From NCBI GenBank assembly GCA_016490735.1, contig JAEMWC010000239.1, positions 211,501 through 275,500 on the forward strand: a stretch of 64,000 nucleotides of DNA, read 5' to 3'. Below are positions 1 to 9,851 of the stretch, piece after piece. Origin of the DNA: Pachyseris speciosa. Taxonomy: Eukaryota; Cnidaria; Anthozoa; Scleractinia; Pachyseridae. A program made the translations under genes and the position numbers. Position 1 is the stretch's first letter, and the number at the start of each line of letters is the position of its first letter. The notes under the pieces are model-generated. The model saw only the letters and a program-made list of their open reading frames with translations, ran no database searches and had not been told where the DNA came from.

Positions 1-715
1 GGCATGTTGTTTCTGTTATCCAGCTGCTAGAACAGTTAAGGAAAACGACTTCCACATTAACTGGTCTTTCAATATACGGATTTTTGCGAGATTAAGAAAG
101 GACGGTTCTCTTTTTCTCCCCAAATCGCGAAATTTAGTCAGAATAACACATTACTTTTTTAAACAATTATCCCAAATCTAAACTCTAAACCGGTCATGAC
201 TTCGATTTTTTGCTATCGGGAACTAGCTCTAGTCTGCAAGTTCCAGCTTTGAAGTCTGCTTATTTCAGCTATTCAACGGTCTTGCTCTCATTACATAACC
301 ACTTTTCAAATAGCTTTGCTCAGTTTAAGATTAGAAAGTCAATCACCTCTGTAACCTGGTAGACTGTAATATCCTTGATGAGTGCTCATCTCTCCTCGAG
401 GTTGGGTGCCCTTAAGAACACCTTGCGGCTCTTGACACACCCGGGCACTTGTTACTCGCATCTAAAGCTCGTTGAAGGCATTCTGAACAGAACCTGTGCC
501 TGCACTTCAAAGATCGGGGATTTGTAAAATCGTCAAGACAAATAACACAGATTTCTGTGAGAAAAGTAGATAGTTTTCATAAATAATTATCTGTGCATGA
601 ATGTCAAGCAACAGAAATTTAAGACTGGACATAACCTCAATTAATCTGAGTTGCTCGTACCGTCATCACGATCGCTATTTTGGTTGACTGACCAAGAGGT
701 ATTTTGAGATGGAGT
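1..715 (-). repeat. Segmental duplicate of 45653-46866 (RING end of a Deltex-like gene, copy A)
   Basis: The stretch matches 45653-46866 almost base for base in the same orientation. It holds the decayed RING exon at 347-554 and flanking intron sequence. It lacks the roughly 420-bp MITE that interrupts the other copy at 45890-46312, so it preserves the empty site near 178. The rest of this gene copy, which should lie to the left on the minus strand, is outside the window. The match was judged by eye. Confidence 0.85.
347..554 (-). pseudogene. RING exon of a Deltex-like gene, frameshifted (copy A)
   Basis: The reverse strand reads through most of a C3HC4 RING finger (CVICLDDF, then [17 protein letters not shown]), with a splice acceptor before it and a GT donor after GYKG. 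The exon is 208 bases, against 207 in the intact paralogue at 46491-46697. The extra base is a third G in the codons after NKCP (cccggg instead of ccgg on the plus strand). It destroys the last RING cysteines and the start of the Deltex domain. The intact copy identifies the family. A sequencing error is the alternative explanation. Confidence 0.75.
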
Positions 716-923
716 AGTAACACCGTCGCCACGGCTAGCCGCAAAATGATTGTGTGTTGTTTATTTGTTCCCTGTGCGCTTGAGATTGATTTAGATAAAA
801 ATGTTATTGCTGAGGAAGTTAGTAAAATTTTAATTCTTTTAAGAAACATAATTATTCCTTGATCTCAAAAGAATGATTTTAAATGAACGCTTTATAACTC
901 GGTTATTGCGGCTTCTATTTTTA

Positions 924-1365
924 GGGGCTGTTTACGTGAGAAAACTCGCACCGACGCGAGTTTCATACCGGGGTGAGGTTCATACCGGGCAACTTTTGCC
1001 CCGGAGCGAGTTCACTCCGGTTCTCCCTCGCAGCTCTGTATTCGTTTACATGAAACCACCAAAAAATGTCATGCGGCGCGAGTCCCACGGCGCGAGCTCA
1101 CCCCGGTTCCTGCTCCGGAGAGAGAATTTTCGTTCCGGTAAAAAAAAATCTCGCGACGGTATCATGTAAACAAATACAGAGCTGCAAGAGGGAACCGGAG
1201 TGAACTCGCGCCGGGGCGAAAGTCGCTCCGGTATCATGTAAACACCTCCTTTCCCTCTTGCAGCTCTGCAGGAACCTCTTGCAGGAACCGGGGTGAACTC
1301 GCTTCGATGTGACATGACATTAATTTTTTTCGGTGGTATCATTTAAACGAACTGTAAATAGCCCC
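924..1365. mobile_element. MITE with TTA target duplication
   Basis: The ends are inverted repeats: GGGGCTGTTTACGTG on the left and GTAAATAGCCCC on the right, flanked on both sides by TTA. The interior is full of short inverted motifs (CTCCGGTATCATGTAAAC and CCGGGGTGAACTCGC, plus their complements), so the open frames on both strands at 873-1342 are by-products of palindromes. The 3-bp TTA duplication is typical of the PIF/Harbinger group. No transposase is present. Confidence 0.7.
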
Positions 1366-1368
1366 TTA

Positions 1369-1824
1369 ATCTCAGAGCCGGTCTGCGCAGTATGCTTATT
1401 TGGATTCTAAAATTTGTCTTTGCCGATACTACGATTTAGGAGCAAACTGAATATTTGGTCTAAACTAGATTGGAAAAGAATCTTGAACTAGCTCTTTGAG
1501 TCATTGGCCCTTACAATTTTGCAATTCACCGTTATCGTGATAAGCAACCGCACATCACATAAAATCACTTTCCACGGTGAATCACTTGATATTCCAAGTT
1601 GAACTGATGACGAGATAGCAAAGAATGTCTTTTGAAAATTTATTTCCGTGTGACAGAGTCCTGAGTAACTTAATACAAATGGCAAAGGTTTAACATAATC
1701 TAGCCATACGAGGTGGCAATGTATTTATAAAGTTTGATTTCATGGGTGTCCTGTGACAGCCATAGTTATGGACGGAATGACAACCCAATAAGGCAGCTGT
1801 AGCAACAATAATGGTCTAGTGCTA
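1369..1824. other. Unannotated stretch
   Basis: I see no convincing exon, RNA gene or repeat boundary. The sequence is AT-rich single-copy-looking DNA between the MITE and the satellite. Confidence 0.5.
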
Positions 1825-2975
1825 AACTACTGTACTGTACTGTGCTGTGTAGTGCAGTGCAGTGCAGTGCAGTGCAGTGCAGTACAGTGCTGTGCAGTGC
1901 AGTGCAGTGCTGTGCTATGCTGTGCTGTGCTGTGAAGTGCTGTGAAGTGCTGTGCTTTGAAGTGCTGTGCTATGCTGTGCTGTGCTGTGAAGTGCTGTGA
2001 AGTGCTGTGCTGTGCAGTGCTGTGCTGTGTAGTGCTGTGCTGTGCAGTGTTGTGCTGTGCTGTGTAGTGCAGTGTTGTGCTGTGCTGTGCAGTGCTTTGC
2101 TGTGCTGTGTAGTGCTGTGTAGTGCTTTGCAGTGCTGTGTAGTGCTGTGCAGTGCTGTATTGCGCTGTGCTGTGCTGTGTAGTGCTGTGCAGTGCTGTGC
2201 AGTGTTGTGCTGTGCTGTGCAGTGTTGTGCTGTGCTGTGCTGTGAAGTGCAGTATTGTGCTGTGCTGTGTAGTGCTGTGCAGTGCTGTGCAGTGTTGTGC
2301 TGTGCTGTGCAGTGTTGTGCTGTGCTGTGCTGTGAAGTGCAGTATTGTGCTGTGCTGTGTAGTGCTGTGCAGTGCTGTATTGCGCTGTGCTGTGCTGTGT
2401 AGTGCTGTGCAGTGCTGTGCAGTGTTGTGCTGTGCTGTGCAGTGTTGTGCTGTGCTGTGCTGTGAAGTGCAGTATTGTGCTGTGCTGTGTAGTGCTGTGC
2501 AGTGCTGTGCTGTGTAGTGCTGTGCAGTGCTGTATTGTGGTGTGCTGTGCTGTGTAGTGCTGTGCAGTGCTGTGCAGTGTTGTGCTGTGCAGTGCTGTGC
2601 TGTGTAGTGCTGTGCAGTGCTGTACTGTGCTGTGCAGTGCTGTGCTGTGTAGTGCTGTGCAGTGTTGTGCTGTGCTGTGCAGTGCTGTGCTGTGCTGTGC
2701 TGGGCAGGGCAGGGCAGGGCAGGGCAGGGCAGGGCAGTGCTGTGCTGTGCTGTGCTGTGTAGTGCTGTGCAGTGCTGTGCTGTGCTGGGCAGTGCAGTGC
2801 TGTGCAGTGTTGTACTGTGCTGTGCTGTGCTGTGTAGTGCTGTGCAGTGCTACGTTGTGCTGTGCTGTACTTTACTGTACTGTCCTGTGCTGTGCTGTGC
2901 TGTACAGTGCTGTGTTGTGCTTTGCTGTGCAGTGCTGTGCTGTGCAGTGCTGTGCTGTGCTGTGCTGTGCTGAAC
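1825..2975. repeat. TGTGC/AGTGC pentanucleotide satellite (~1.15 kb)
   Basis: The whole stretch is built from five-base units of the type TGTGC, AGTGC, TGTAG and TGAAG, giving a degenerate (WGTGC)n array. Longer blocks such as GTGCTGTGCTGTGTAGTGCT recur, showing higher-order duplication. A run of GGGCA units lies at 2700-2737. The long cysteine, valine and leucine-rich plus-strand open frames (VLCSAVLCC and similar) are only the reading of this array and are not genes. Confidence 0.95.
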
Positions 2976-2999
2976 TGTATGTCTCTATGTCCGACTGTT

Positions 3000-3255
3000 A
3001 GCTCGAAAAATGAATTAACCAGGTGATGATTCTAAACCTGAATTATTATTGTAAGATGATTCTTTAAAATAGTCATTTTTACACCTTGCACATTTATTTG
3101 TGATATATTTCAATCACACACTCAGTTGCTGATGTGGCATCTAAGAAAGTAGATTACATTGTAAATATACTTAATTACGCACCAGAAAAACTCTCCTATT
3201 TATTTTTATAATCAATGAATCAAGCAATCAATTAATAATTTATTGATTAATTGTT
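3000..3255. other. Unannotated AT-rich stretch
   Basis: This is AT-rich sequence between the satellite and a LINE relic. I recognise nothing in it. Confidence 0.5.
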
Positions 3256-3684
3256 TTGTGCGACCAGCTTCTAGGCTTGGGCACCCTAGCCGAAATAGTT
3301 GAAATTTTTCGTAGACAAAATTTAATGCACAGTACTCCTGTGTTTTTATTGGCCGTGCACCACCTTTTACTGTCCTTACTCGAATCTATTTTGGAAAAGT
3401 ATTATTCTGTGCTATCAAATCAACTTAAATTTCTAAGCCTACAAGATAAAGCATCATCTTGCCCCTTACTAAACTATTTAAGATTAATTGGTAAAATACA
3501 TATTTGGGATTGTAGAAGGAAGAGTGTATGTCCAAATATTGAGGGTTTGAAACTGGAAATTAAAATTAAGTATCAAATAGAAAAATATATTTCAACCAAG
3601 AATAACGATTCAAAAACCTTCATAGAAAATGGACAGATCATTTTCTGCTCTAAATTTTGTAATTATGTAACATTAATTAATTAA
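3256..3684 (+). pseudogene. LINE relic: C-terminal tail of reverse transcriptase ORF
   Basis: The plus frame reads KYYSVLSNQLKFLSLQDKAS, then LLNYLRLIGKIHIWDCRR and an EIKIKYQIEKY stretch. The same peptide tail can be read, diverged, on the minus strand at 34150-34390 after a Cys-rich motif (CTFCSREPETLHHLF) typical of the C-terminal zinc-binding end of non-LTR retrotransposon ORF2 proteins. Here the upstream zinc motif is corrupted (HHLLLSLLESIL). No RT domain is present, so this is a 5'-truncated copy. The clade is not determined. Confidence 0.65.
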
Positions 3685-3689
3685 TATAT

Positions 3690-4299
3690 TAACAATTTAT
3701 CATTCTGACTTGTAAATAAATATAATTAATATTAATTGTTGCTAACAACAGCAACTGCGCAGCTGTTTTAGCACTCTCTCTATGTTATTATGTAATTATT
3801 GTGTGTTGCAATTTTTGTTGTATTTGCAATTAAAAGGAAAAATCAAAGGGTGTCTATGGCTAACTTGTGGATAAAGTACACAAAGCTAAGCCTTGTCTAC
3901 CGGCCTTTGTTGCACACATATTACTAGAAGACACATGTGAGGGAATGCTAGACATTTAACTTGCTAAGTTTATTGACTTTTCTGCCCTTTGTAGGGAACA
4001 TGTATGTAATAATATTTGCCTGTAAATCTAGAGCCTCTTTGGAGGGTATCGCTGTTCTCTAGCTTACTGTAGGGTTCCTGTTTTAAGACAGCACTCATCC
4101 CCACTTCCTTTCTAGTCGTGGTTTTTGCTATGCAAACGATTGCAAAGAGAGTTAATCAGTGAAGAAGCCCAAGACCCAGTAGGTTTCAAGAAGTTGTGTG
4201 CAGAGGAGACTACAGAGCAACAGGGGTGTGGAATTATAAATAAATTGATAATGTGATAATGCTATCGATGGGATTTCCAGATTTTTTTTTTAGATGAGA
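3690..4299. other. Unannotated stretch
   Basis: This is probably a LINE 3' end followed by unique sequence. I found no open frame or inverted repeat worth calling. Confidence 0.4.
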
Positions 4300-4551
4300 C
4301 CAATGTTTCTGATTTGTTGCTACAGAAAGTAGACTCATCATGCTTACTGTATCCAATTTTAAATAATTTCGTGTTTGTTTAAAGTATCAAATTTACGATC
4401 ACAAAGAATACATGTAGTTACAGTGTATCTCCTGATTTCACTTTTGTTATATCAAAAATGTCATTTTTTGTGCATGAAAGAAGGGATTACCTCAAGTGAA
4501 CCTGTACTGCACTGTTTTTAAGTTGGTACATGTAGGTATTGAGTGTCTTAA

Positions 4552-5691
4552 GCGGCCTTCACACGACAAACAACTGTTGGCCAACTCGCTTTGGCGAACA
4601 CCAAAAAGTTGGCCAACTCGTGTGTTCACACGTCAAACACACGTCATAACAACACAGGCCAATACTCGCAACTGTGGTGTCCGTAGTGCAATGGTACACA
4701 GGGAGGGTTGCGACGTCATACTACTGTTTTATATTCTTCTCCGGAGAAAAAACAGAAAACGATGGAAGATTAGAAAGATATGGACTAAACGGTATATTGC
4801 CAGAAATCCCCGCCTTGGCGCGTACAACACACTCGTGCAGGAGTTTCGCGCGGAGAATCCAATGGCGTTTAAAAAATTTTTGCGGATGAATGAAATTTGC
4901 TTTAATGAGCTTTTTGAAATGATAAAGCCACAGATACAGAAACAGGACACTAATCCCAGTCGGCGAGAAGTTAGCCCTTACCTTGAGGTATCTTGCGACT
5001 ATGAGTTTTCCTTTCACGGCTTGCTTTCATGCATATTTGTTATCGAGTTTACGAGCAACATTATGCGATCTTATATGGCCAAACCTGTTCTGTATCTTGC
5101 AATACTGTGTCCTGTTTCATATGTTTACAGTTTGCAATGAATATTTAACATATTTGACGTGTCCAGATAAAATATTTTGAGACCTTTATTCGCTTTTCAC
5201 AAGCAATCTGTTTTATATAAACACTGTAAACAAGCCGAGCGGACCGTAGAGGAAACAATACATTTGTGCTCTTCCTCGCGATTTTCCCGAATTATTACAT
5301 CTCTATCTTTACCAAGTATCAATGGTTCAATGTTTTCGGTATCTTTATAACCATTTGATGATATATGTCCCACAAGTCTGGGTTGTTATGAATTTCATGA
5401 ATTTCAAAATGCTGTCGGACGGTCGGACTATTTCCTCAGCCATTTTGTGAAGTGTCTTGCGAATCACGTGAAGAGAGCGCCAATTTTGATTGGTTAAAAA
5501 TGAAAAACACACGTTCACATTCGTTCACACGTCAAATGTGAGTTTGCCAACACGTATAAAAGTTGGCGAGAATAGAGGCAAGTTCTATCCGTCGCCAACA
5601 GTTTGCCAACATGTTGTTGCGTCGTTCACACGCACCAACGTGAGTTTGCCAATGCGAGTTGGCCAACATTTGTTTGTCGTGTGAAGGCCGC
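4552..5691. mobile_element. PIF/Harbinger-type element, internally deleted (1.14 kb)
   Basis: The terminal inverted repeats are near-perfect: GCGGCCTTCACACGACAAAC at the left and its complement at 5672-5691. They are followed by subterminal copies of GTTGGCCAACTCG and TTCACACGTCAAA. TTAA flanks both ends, and the unfilled sister site near 34684 reads gtgtctaagacc. Harbinger elements usually duplicate a 3-bp TWA, so the exact duplication (TTA, TAA or TTAA) is ambiguous. Inside is the 5' part of a transposase gene. Confidence 0.85.
4691..5140 (+). pseudogene. Truncated Harbinger (HARBI1-like) transposase, N-terminal part
   Basis: The frame beginning MVHREG contains a basic block (LLRRKNRKRWKIRKIW), the typical NPRLGAYNTLVQEFRAENP stretch and FKKFLRMNEICFNELFEMI, ending in a KQDTNPSRREVSP motif. 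This is the conserved N-terminus of PIF/Harbinger nucleases before the DDE core. After RREVSP the frame is lost. The expected LRYLAT motif follows in another frame (ORF from 4983) and then decays. The catalytic DDE core is absent, so the copy cannot encode a nuclease. Confidence 0.8.
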
Positions 5692-5730
5692 TTAAGACCT
5701 GTCCATGTATGTAAGAAAATAGAGCGTTTT

Positions 5731-6056
5731 CAGTCAGAAAATTAAAAAAATAAAATCATCAACCATTCAATAGATAAAGTCAAGAAATTAAGATATTATA
5801 GAAGAGTAATAAATAAACAACATGCATTTCGTTGATCTGACTGACAGTTTGCAGTTAAAATGTAGTCAATAACAGGAAATACCTTGAATCCCTAAACTTT
5901 ATAGGTAAACATCAATTTGACTGCAGTTTGTCTGCTTCTTCAAACTGACTGCAGAATGGCTGTATTTTGACTACATAACTACGTAACCTGCAGTTACGTA
6001 GCAGGCAATCTACAGTCAACAGAAAGTCAAAAAAAAAATAGCTGCTGCAGCACTGC
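5731..6056. other. Unannotated stretch
   Basis: This is AT-rich sequence. It contains a short run of tgactgcagttt/aactgactgcag motifs that may be an old inverted repeat. No gene was seen. Confidence 0.4.
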
Positions 6057-6157
6057 TAGTCTCCTACGCAGCCGTTCTTTGTCTCGTCACGCAACGTTCT
6101 TCGCCACTAACAAGGAGCGTTGCGTGACGAGACAAAGAACGGCTGCGTAGGAGACTA
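6057..6157. mobile_element. Perfect fold-back element with 9-bp target duplication
   Basis: Two 40-base arms (6057-6096 and 6118-6157) are exact inverted copies beginning TAGTCTCCTACGCAGCCG, separated by a 21-base loop. The direct repeat CAGCACTGC flanks both sides. A 9-bp duplication with long inverted repeats suggests a Mutator-like or fold-back origin. Perfect arms imply recent insertion or conversion. Confidence 0.85.
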
Positions 6158-6504
6158 CAGCACTGCCAATTTGGTGAGGGAATTACGCCTCTGAGACTTT
6201 GACAGGTAGTTTATTTACTATTTTTCCACAATATCTCAATTTCTGGACATTAGTTTTGGAATGATAAGCGATTAGTTTTTATTTGCGTGACTTGAAACTG
6301 AGCGCAGAAACATTCCTTTCTTGTTTCAAATGACCCTGGATTGACTTGTTTGTAAACAGTTTCACTCTGCTGATTATTTTTCTCCTCACATTTCACCGAG
6401 ACCCCATTAACGTTTATGCGAAATATCCTACATCGTTCGATTTCTTATCCATCGAAGCGAAAACAAGTGTGCTCAGTTAATGAATACACTATTTTAATGC
6501 AGAT
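6158..6504. other. Unannotated stretch
   Basis: I recognise no gene or repeat here. Confidence 0.4.
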
Positions 6505-6507
6505 GTA

Positions 6508-6606
6508 ATATGAACGTCTGTGGTCTAGCGGTCATGGTTCCTGCCTTTGGGGCATGTAACCCGTGTTCGGGTGGCACATATCGCGGGCTTTTTTTTTTTT
6601 TTTTTG
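6508..6606 (+). repeat. tRNA-like sequence (possible SINE head) with poly-T run
   Basis: The sequence GTGGTCTAGCGGTCATGGTT resembles a tRNA D-arm with its A box. It is followed by a CTGCC-TTTGGGG anticodon-like loop (tRNA-Pro-like TGG) and GTGTTCGGGT in the T-arm position, then 15 or more T. The acceptor stem does not pair convincingly and the T-arm is abnormal. I therefore call it a tRNA-derived repeat and not a functional tRNA. Confidence 0.4.
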
Positions 6607-6879
6607 TTTCCCTTTTTCTTTTTCTTTTAGAAATATTGTCTATAAGTGTTATCATTATTGTTCTCAATGGTTGAGGTGTAAAGCAATTTTGTAATTTTAG
6701 AGGGATATATGTTGATAGGGGTTTAAAGAAATAGACTCCAACACAAGCTAAGCACAATGCATCCGATGTAAGAAAGACAGACTTCTCTCTATTCTTTTGT
6801 TTAGCGCTAAATTAGGGAAACAATAATGTTTTTTGCAAGCCCGAGTTTAGGCTAATTGTAGCCTCTTATTATTTTTTTA
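6607..6879. other. Unannotated stretch
   Basis: No gene was seen. The minus open frame here runs over the tRNA-like repeat and an A-rich stretch and looks fortuitous. Confidence 0.4.
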
Positions 6880-7482
6880 ATTTAAAACATGTAAGTCGCC
6901 AGATGCATTGACCAGAAACAACGCCATTGTTCGGCGTGTCGACTAATCTAACTTAATCTAACTTAATCTAACTTTTGTGGATCAAGACATCACTTTGTCG
7001 TTAAGTTACTTTCAAGCTCTTTGCAGAACTGCATACAGTTGAAACAACATTATTAATAAAAATACTACGATTTGACAAATTAGTATCCTTTTCCGCTGGG
7101 AAAAGGATCAGCGTAATGGAGTAATCGAATCATGCCTTCGACAACACATTATGACGAGGGACTGCAAAGGCAGCGGGTAAGAGATTTTCTCGAATAAACA
7201 TGCTCACCTTGTGTCAGACACCCTACTTTTGACACTGAAACCATAGAAGCAATATAGCTATGTGAGGATAAGTACATCCTTTTCATAGAGTTTACTTCAG
7301 GGTTCGGTTGCCAGGGTAATGACAAACCTAACAGTTTTGATCTATCACGCAAACAGCTGTTTGTATAATTTTAATTTTAAGACCTTCGTCGTCCTAATCA
7401 CCTTTCGCTAAGATCTTCAAAATATCCTCGCCTTATGAACAAAGCTATTACACGGTGCATTAACCACACTTGCTTTGTTTAA
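6880..7482. repeat. Segmental duplicate of 43075-43525 (copy B, left half)
   Basis: It matches 43075-43525, for example catgtaagtcgccagatg, gtgtcgactaatctaact and acggtgcattaaccacact. The match stops exactly at TTAA (7479-7482) and resumes after 28480. The intervening 21 kb is therefore an insertion into this copy. Confidence 0.85.
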
Positions 7483-7783
7483 AGTGCCTATGAAGTAAAA
7501 ATTTTTTTGCACAAATTGACAGGTTTAAGTGTCCTCTTTCAAGAATTGCAGATTGAATTTTACGTAGAGAAAATAAAATCGGATTTTTTACCGTCCAAAT
7601 TGCCTCAAAAAAGCCAAAATGGTGTCTCCGGAGACTGGTGACGAGTTTTGTGTTGATGACGTAGTTGGTGGTTCTGAAGAGTTGTTTACATTTCATCTCT
7701 CTTGAGATTCAGTGAGCTCCGCAAGTTCGCTCGAGATTTTGCTGAGATTATAGTTGCTAGTTGTTCGTTGGAAAGTGGCAACA

Positions 7784-7882
7784 ATGTCTGAAAGTGACGA
7801 TATTTTGTATTCTGTGGACTCGAATACGTCTAATAAATCCAGCGGAGAAGAATCAGGAGTGCTCAACGACTTCTTTTTCTAA
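7784..7882 (+). CDS. Short acidic ORF inside the Kolobok-like element
   Basis: A 32-codon frame starts MSESDDILYSVDSNTSN and ends NDFFF. The acidic, serine-rich start resembles the first residues of many transposon proteins, and it lies about 300 bases inside the left terminus, where a first exon could sit. There is no domain and no clear donor before the stop. It could be a fragment of a transposase gene or chance. Confidence 0.25.
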   Translation: MSESDDILYSVDSNTSNKSSGEESGVLNDFFF

Positions 7883-9008
7883 AAAGTATTCTTATCCGTC
7901 CACACAACAAATTGACACTAGAGCAGTCACACCTGATTAATAATTAACTTTCGTGGGAAAAAAAGGGCCGATCCTCAGTTCCAGCAAGCGTCAGTATCTA
8001 GGATTCTCAGCCAGCAAGGCAATTTACACAAAACTCAACTCCCAGCCAGGAGAGCTTTCAAACCTTTGTCGTTTACCAGCAAATCGGATTCAAAAAGATA
8101 TTCGCCAGCCAGCAAGTGTGAGAAAAGTTCCCGGTTCCCAGCAAAACGGAAATTTAACTCTAACGTGATTTTTAAAAGTGGACTTTATGGTTTGTAATTG
8201 AAGAATTCCCAATAACGTTATTTCTCTCTTTTCCAACCTTGACAAAGCCAGTCTCAAGACAAATAGACGGTCATGGTGCACTCAGCTGTATAAATTGGTA
8301 GATGCCACTACAGTAACGTTTATAATTACAAAGAAAAGGCCTTACTTGTCATTAAATCCTGAAAATGAACATCTTCCTCCCTTCGCCGCCAGAGACCTCT
8401 GCTCGCAGGGAACCTCCTCCCTTGGTGAAGCACGTACTCTGCAAATTTACCCCTTCACAGCGCCTCTCCTTGTGATACATCTGTAAACCCTAATCTCTTC
8501 ACGATGGTTCTCCTTTAGGTCGTCTTTCTTAATTTCTACGTTTGTATAATAACAGCAATCAAGCAGCAAGTATCCACCCAAAGGCAAGCTTAATTTCAAA
8601 TTTTCAGGTATCGTCTGGAAATGGCGAAGCCATTTCAGATGCTGTTTGAAAGTATTGATCTCTAAGAATGCTGCAAACGATTTCTGTACACGGAAACTGT
8701 TGATTACAGCGACATTGCGCATTCTAGTGAACAAAGGCCTTAAATTGTTCCTTTTTTTTTATAAACATGCTGTAATACAACCTTATAATCATGGTATACT
8801 TTCTTATTTTGTCGTTTTTTCAAAACCTCCTGTAAATCTTTAGAAGCAATCTAAATGAGATACGAGTATACAGTATTTTAGTATATACTAAAACAGTGGA
8901 TAGCGTTGAAGGAGCGCTCTGATTGGCTGGTCAAACTCCGAATATCCTTTGCTATTTACCTTCGAGCAACTCGCGAGTGTCGTGCTCCCTCGTGTGAATT
9001 TCGAAAAA
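7883..9008. other. No gene seen; CCAGC-rich patch
   Basis: The patch at 7975-8155 carries many spaced CCAGCAAG or CCAGCCAG motifs. A similar patch lies at 14325-14425. The flanking frames are short and carry no motif. Confidence 0.35.
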
Positions 9009-9334
9009 ATGGCGTCCCGGTTTACATCCGTGACAAGCGAAGAAATCATCCAAATTAACAACGAAGCAGTCCCTTAAAACACAAACAAAGCGACTAAATT
9101 TGGTTTGGCCGTGTTTAAAGGTAATGGTTTATGTTTTTAACCTGAAGTTTATCGATAAAAGCCAATGAGAAAGGTTTGTTTACAAATGCAAATTAATCTT
9201 GCGTAACCTCGCTTGTTCACTTGAAAACCAAAGTTGAATGATATTTTTTTACAGAATGGTTTCAAATACAGAGAGAATTTGCAACTCCATTTGAAAAAAT
9301 GTCGCCACCAGAACTAAACAAATTTTATCAGTAG
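9009..9334 (+). pseudogene. Two-exon relic resembling the N-terminus of Crypton/KIAA1958-like proteins
   Basis: Exon 1 (9009-9120) reads MASRFTSVTSEEIIQINNEA, a stop codon, then NKATKFGLAVFK before a GT donor. Exon 2 (9255-9334), after a polypyrimidine tract and ACAG, reads EWFQIQREFATPFEKMSPPE and stops. This pattern (RF..V...E..QI..E..P.NT..ATKFG...FK, then EWF...F..P.E.MSP.EL) is how I know the N-terminus of Crypton-derived proteins with a DUF3504 recombinase. The in-frame stop and missing recombinase domain mark it as dead. Confidence 0.5.
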
Positions 9335-9850
9335 TACTAATAAATAGTACTAATAAATAAACAGGATCGAGTGCCACTAAAATTCGAAAAATTCCGCTTT
9401 CCTCTCAAAGGCAATGGTTCTAGCTGAAAATATCTACTCCGTTTTAAAAGCGCCATACTCGGATTGCTTTATTCCATTGTTTGCATCTGTTTTTTCAGAA
9501 TAATTGCTTTTGGTTTTGTTTGTACGACACTCAACTGAAACCACTCTAGCCTTAGCTTTTTCCATTTATGCATGTCCTACAACTTTCTTGCAGGTGCGTG
9601 TACATACTCTATAACTTCATTTTTTCTTCAAAGGGCTGCGGATGGGAACGAATACAATTCAAAAGAAGTGTCAGTTTTACTTAGGATAACGGCCGGATTG
9701 TCTTGAAAACGTTACTGTTAGTTTATCTCACCCTATTTAGCTAACGTTATCCACTGAGCCATGCTTGAACTACTTTGCGAGTAACTTTCATCAAGTACTG
9801 CCCAGTTCAGTTCAGTTAAGTTCAGCTGTAATTTCCAAACAAACACATCA
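9335..9850. other. Unannotated stretch before the satellite
   Basis: No gene was seen. Confidence 0.4.
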
Positions 9851-9851
9851 C

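Larger units (their letters stand above)
4300..5730 (-). repeat. LINE relic (minus strand) split by a Harbinger element
   Basis: The segments 4300-4547 and 5696-5730 together match 34330-34720, which is minus-strand LINE ORF2 tail sequence. Shared landmarks are the block around gtatccaatttnaaataatttcg and the block ending in ggtattgagtgtct. In the 34-kb copy the two halves are contiguous (gtgtctaagacc), so the DNA between them here is an insertion. Confidence 0.7.

Noticed and set aside
2007..3001. Several Cys/Val/Leu-rich plus-strand ORFs
   Set aside because: They are translations of the five-base satellite and overlap each other in different frames.
6508..6606. Functional tRNA-Pro gene
   Set aside because: The acceptor stem does not pair and the T-arm is aberrant.
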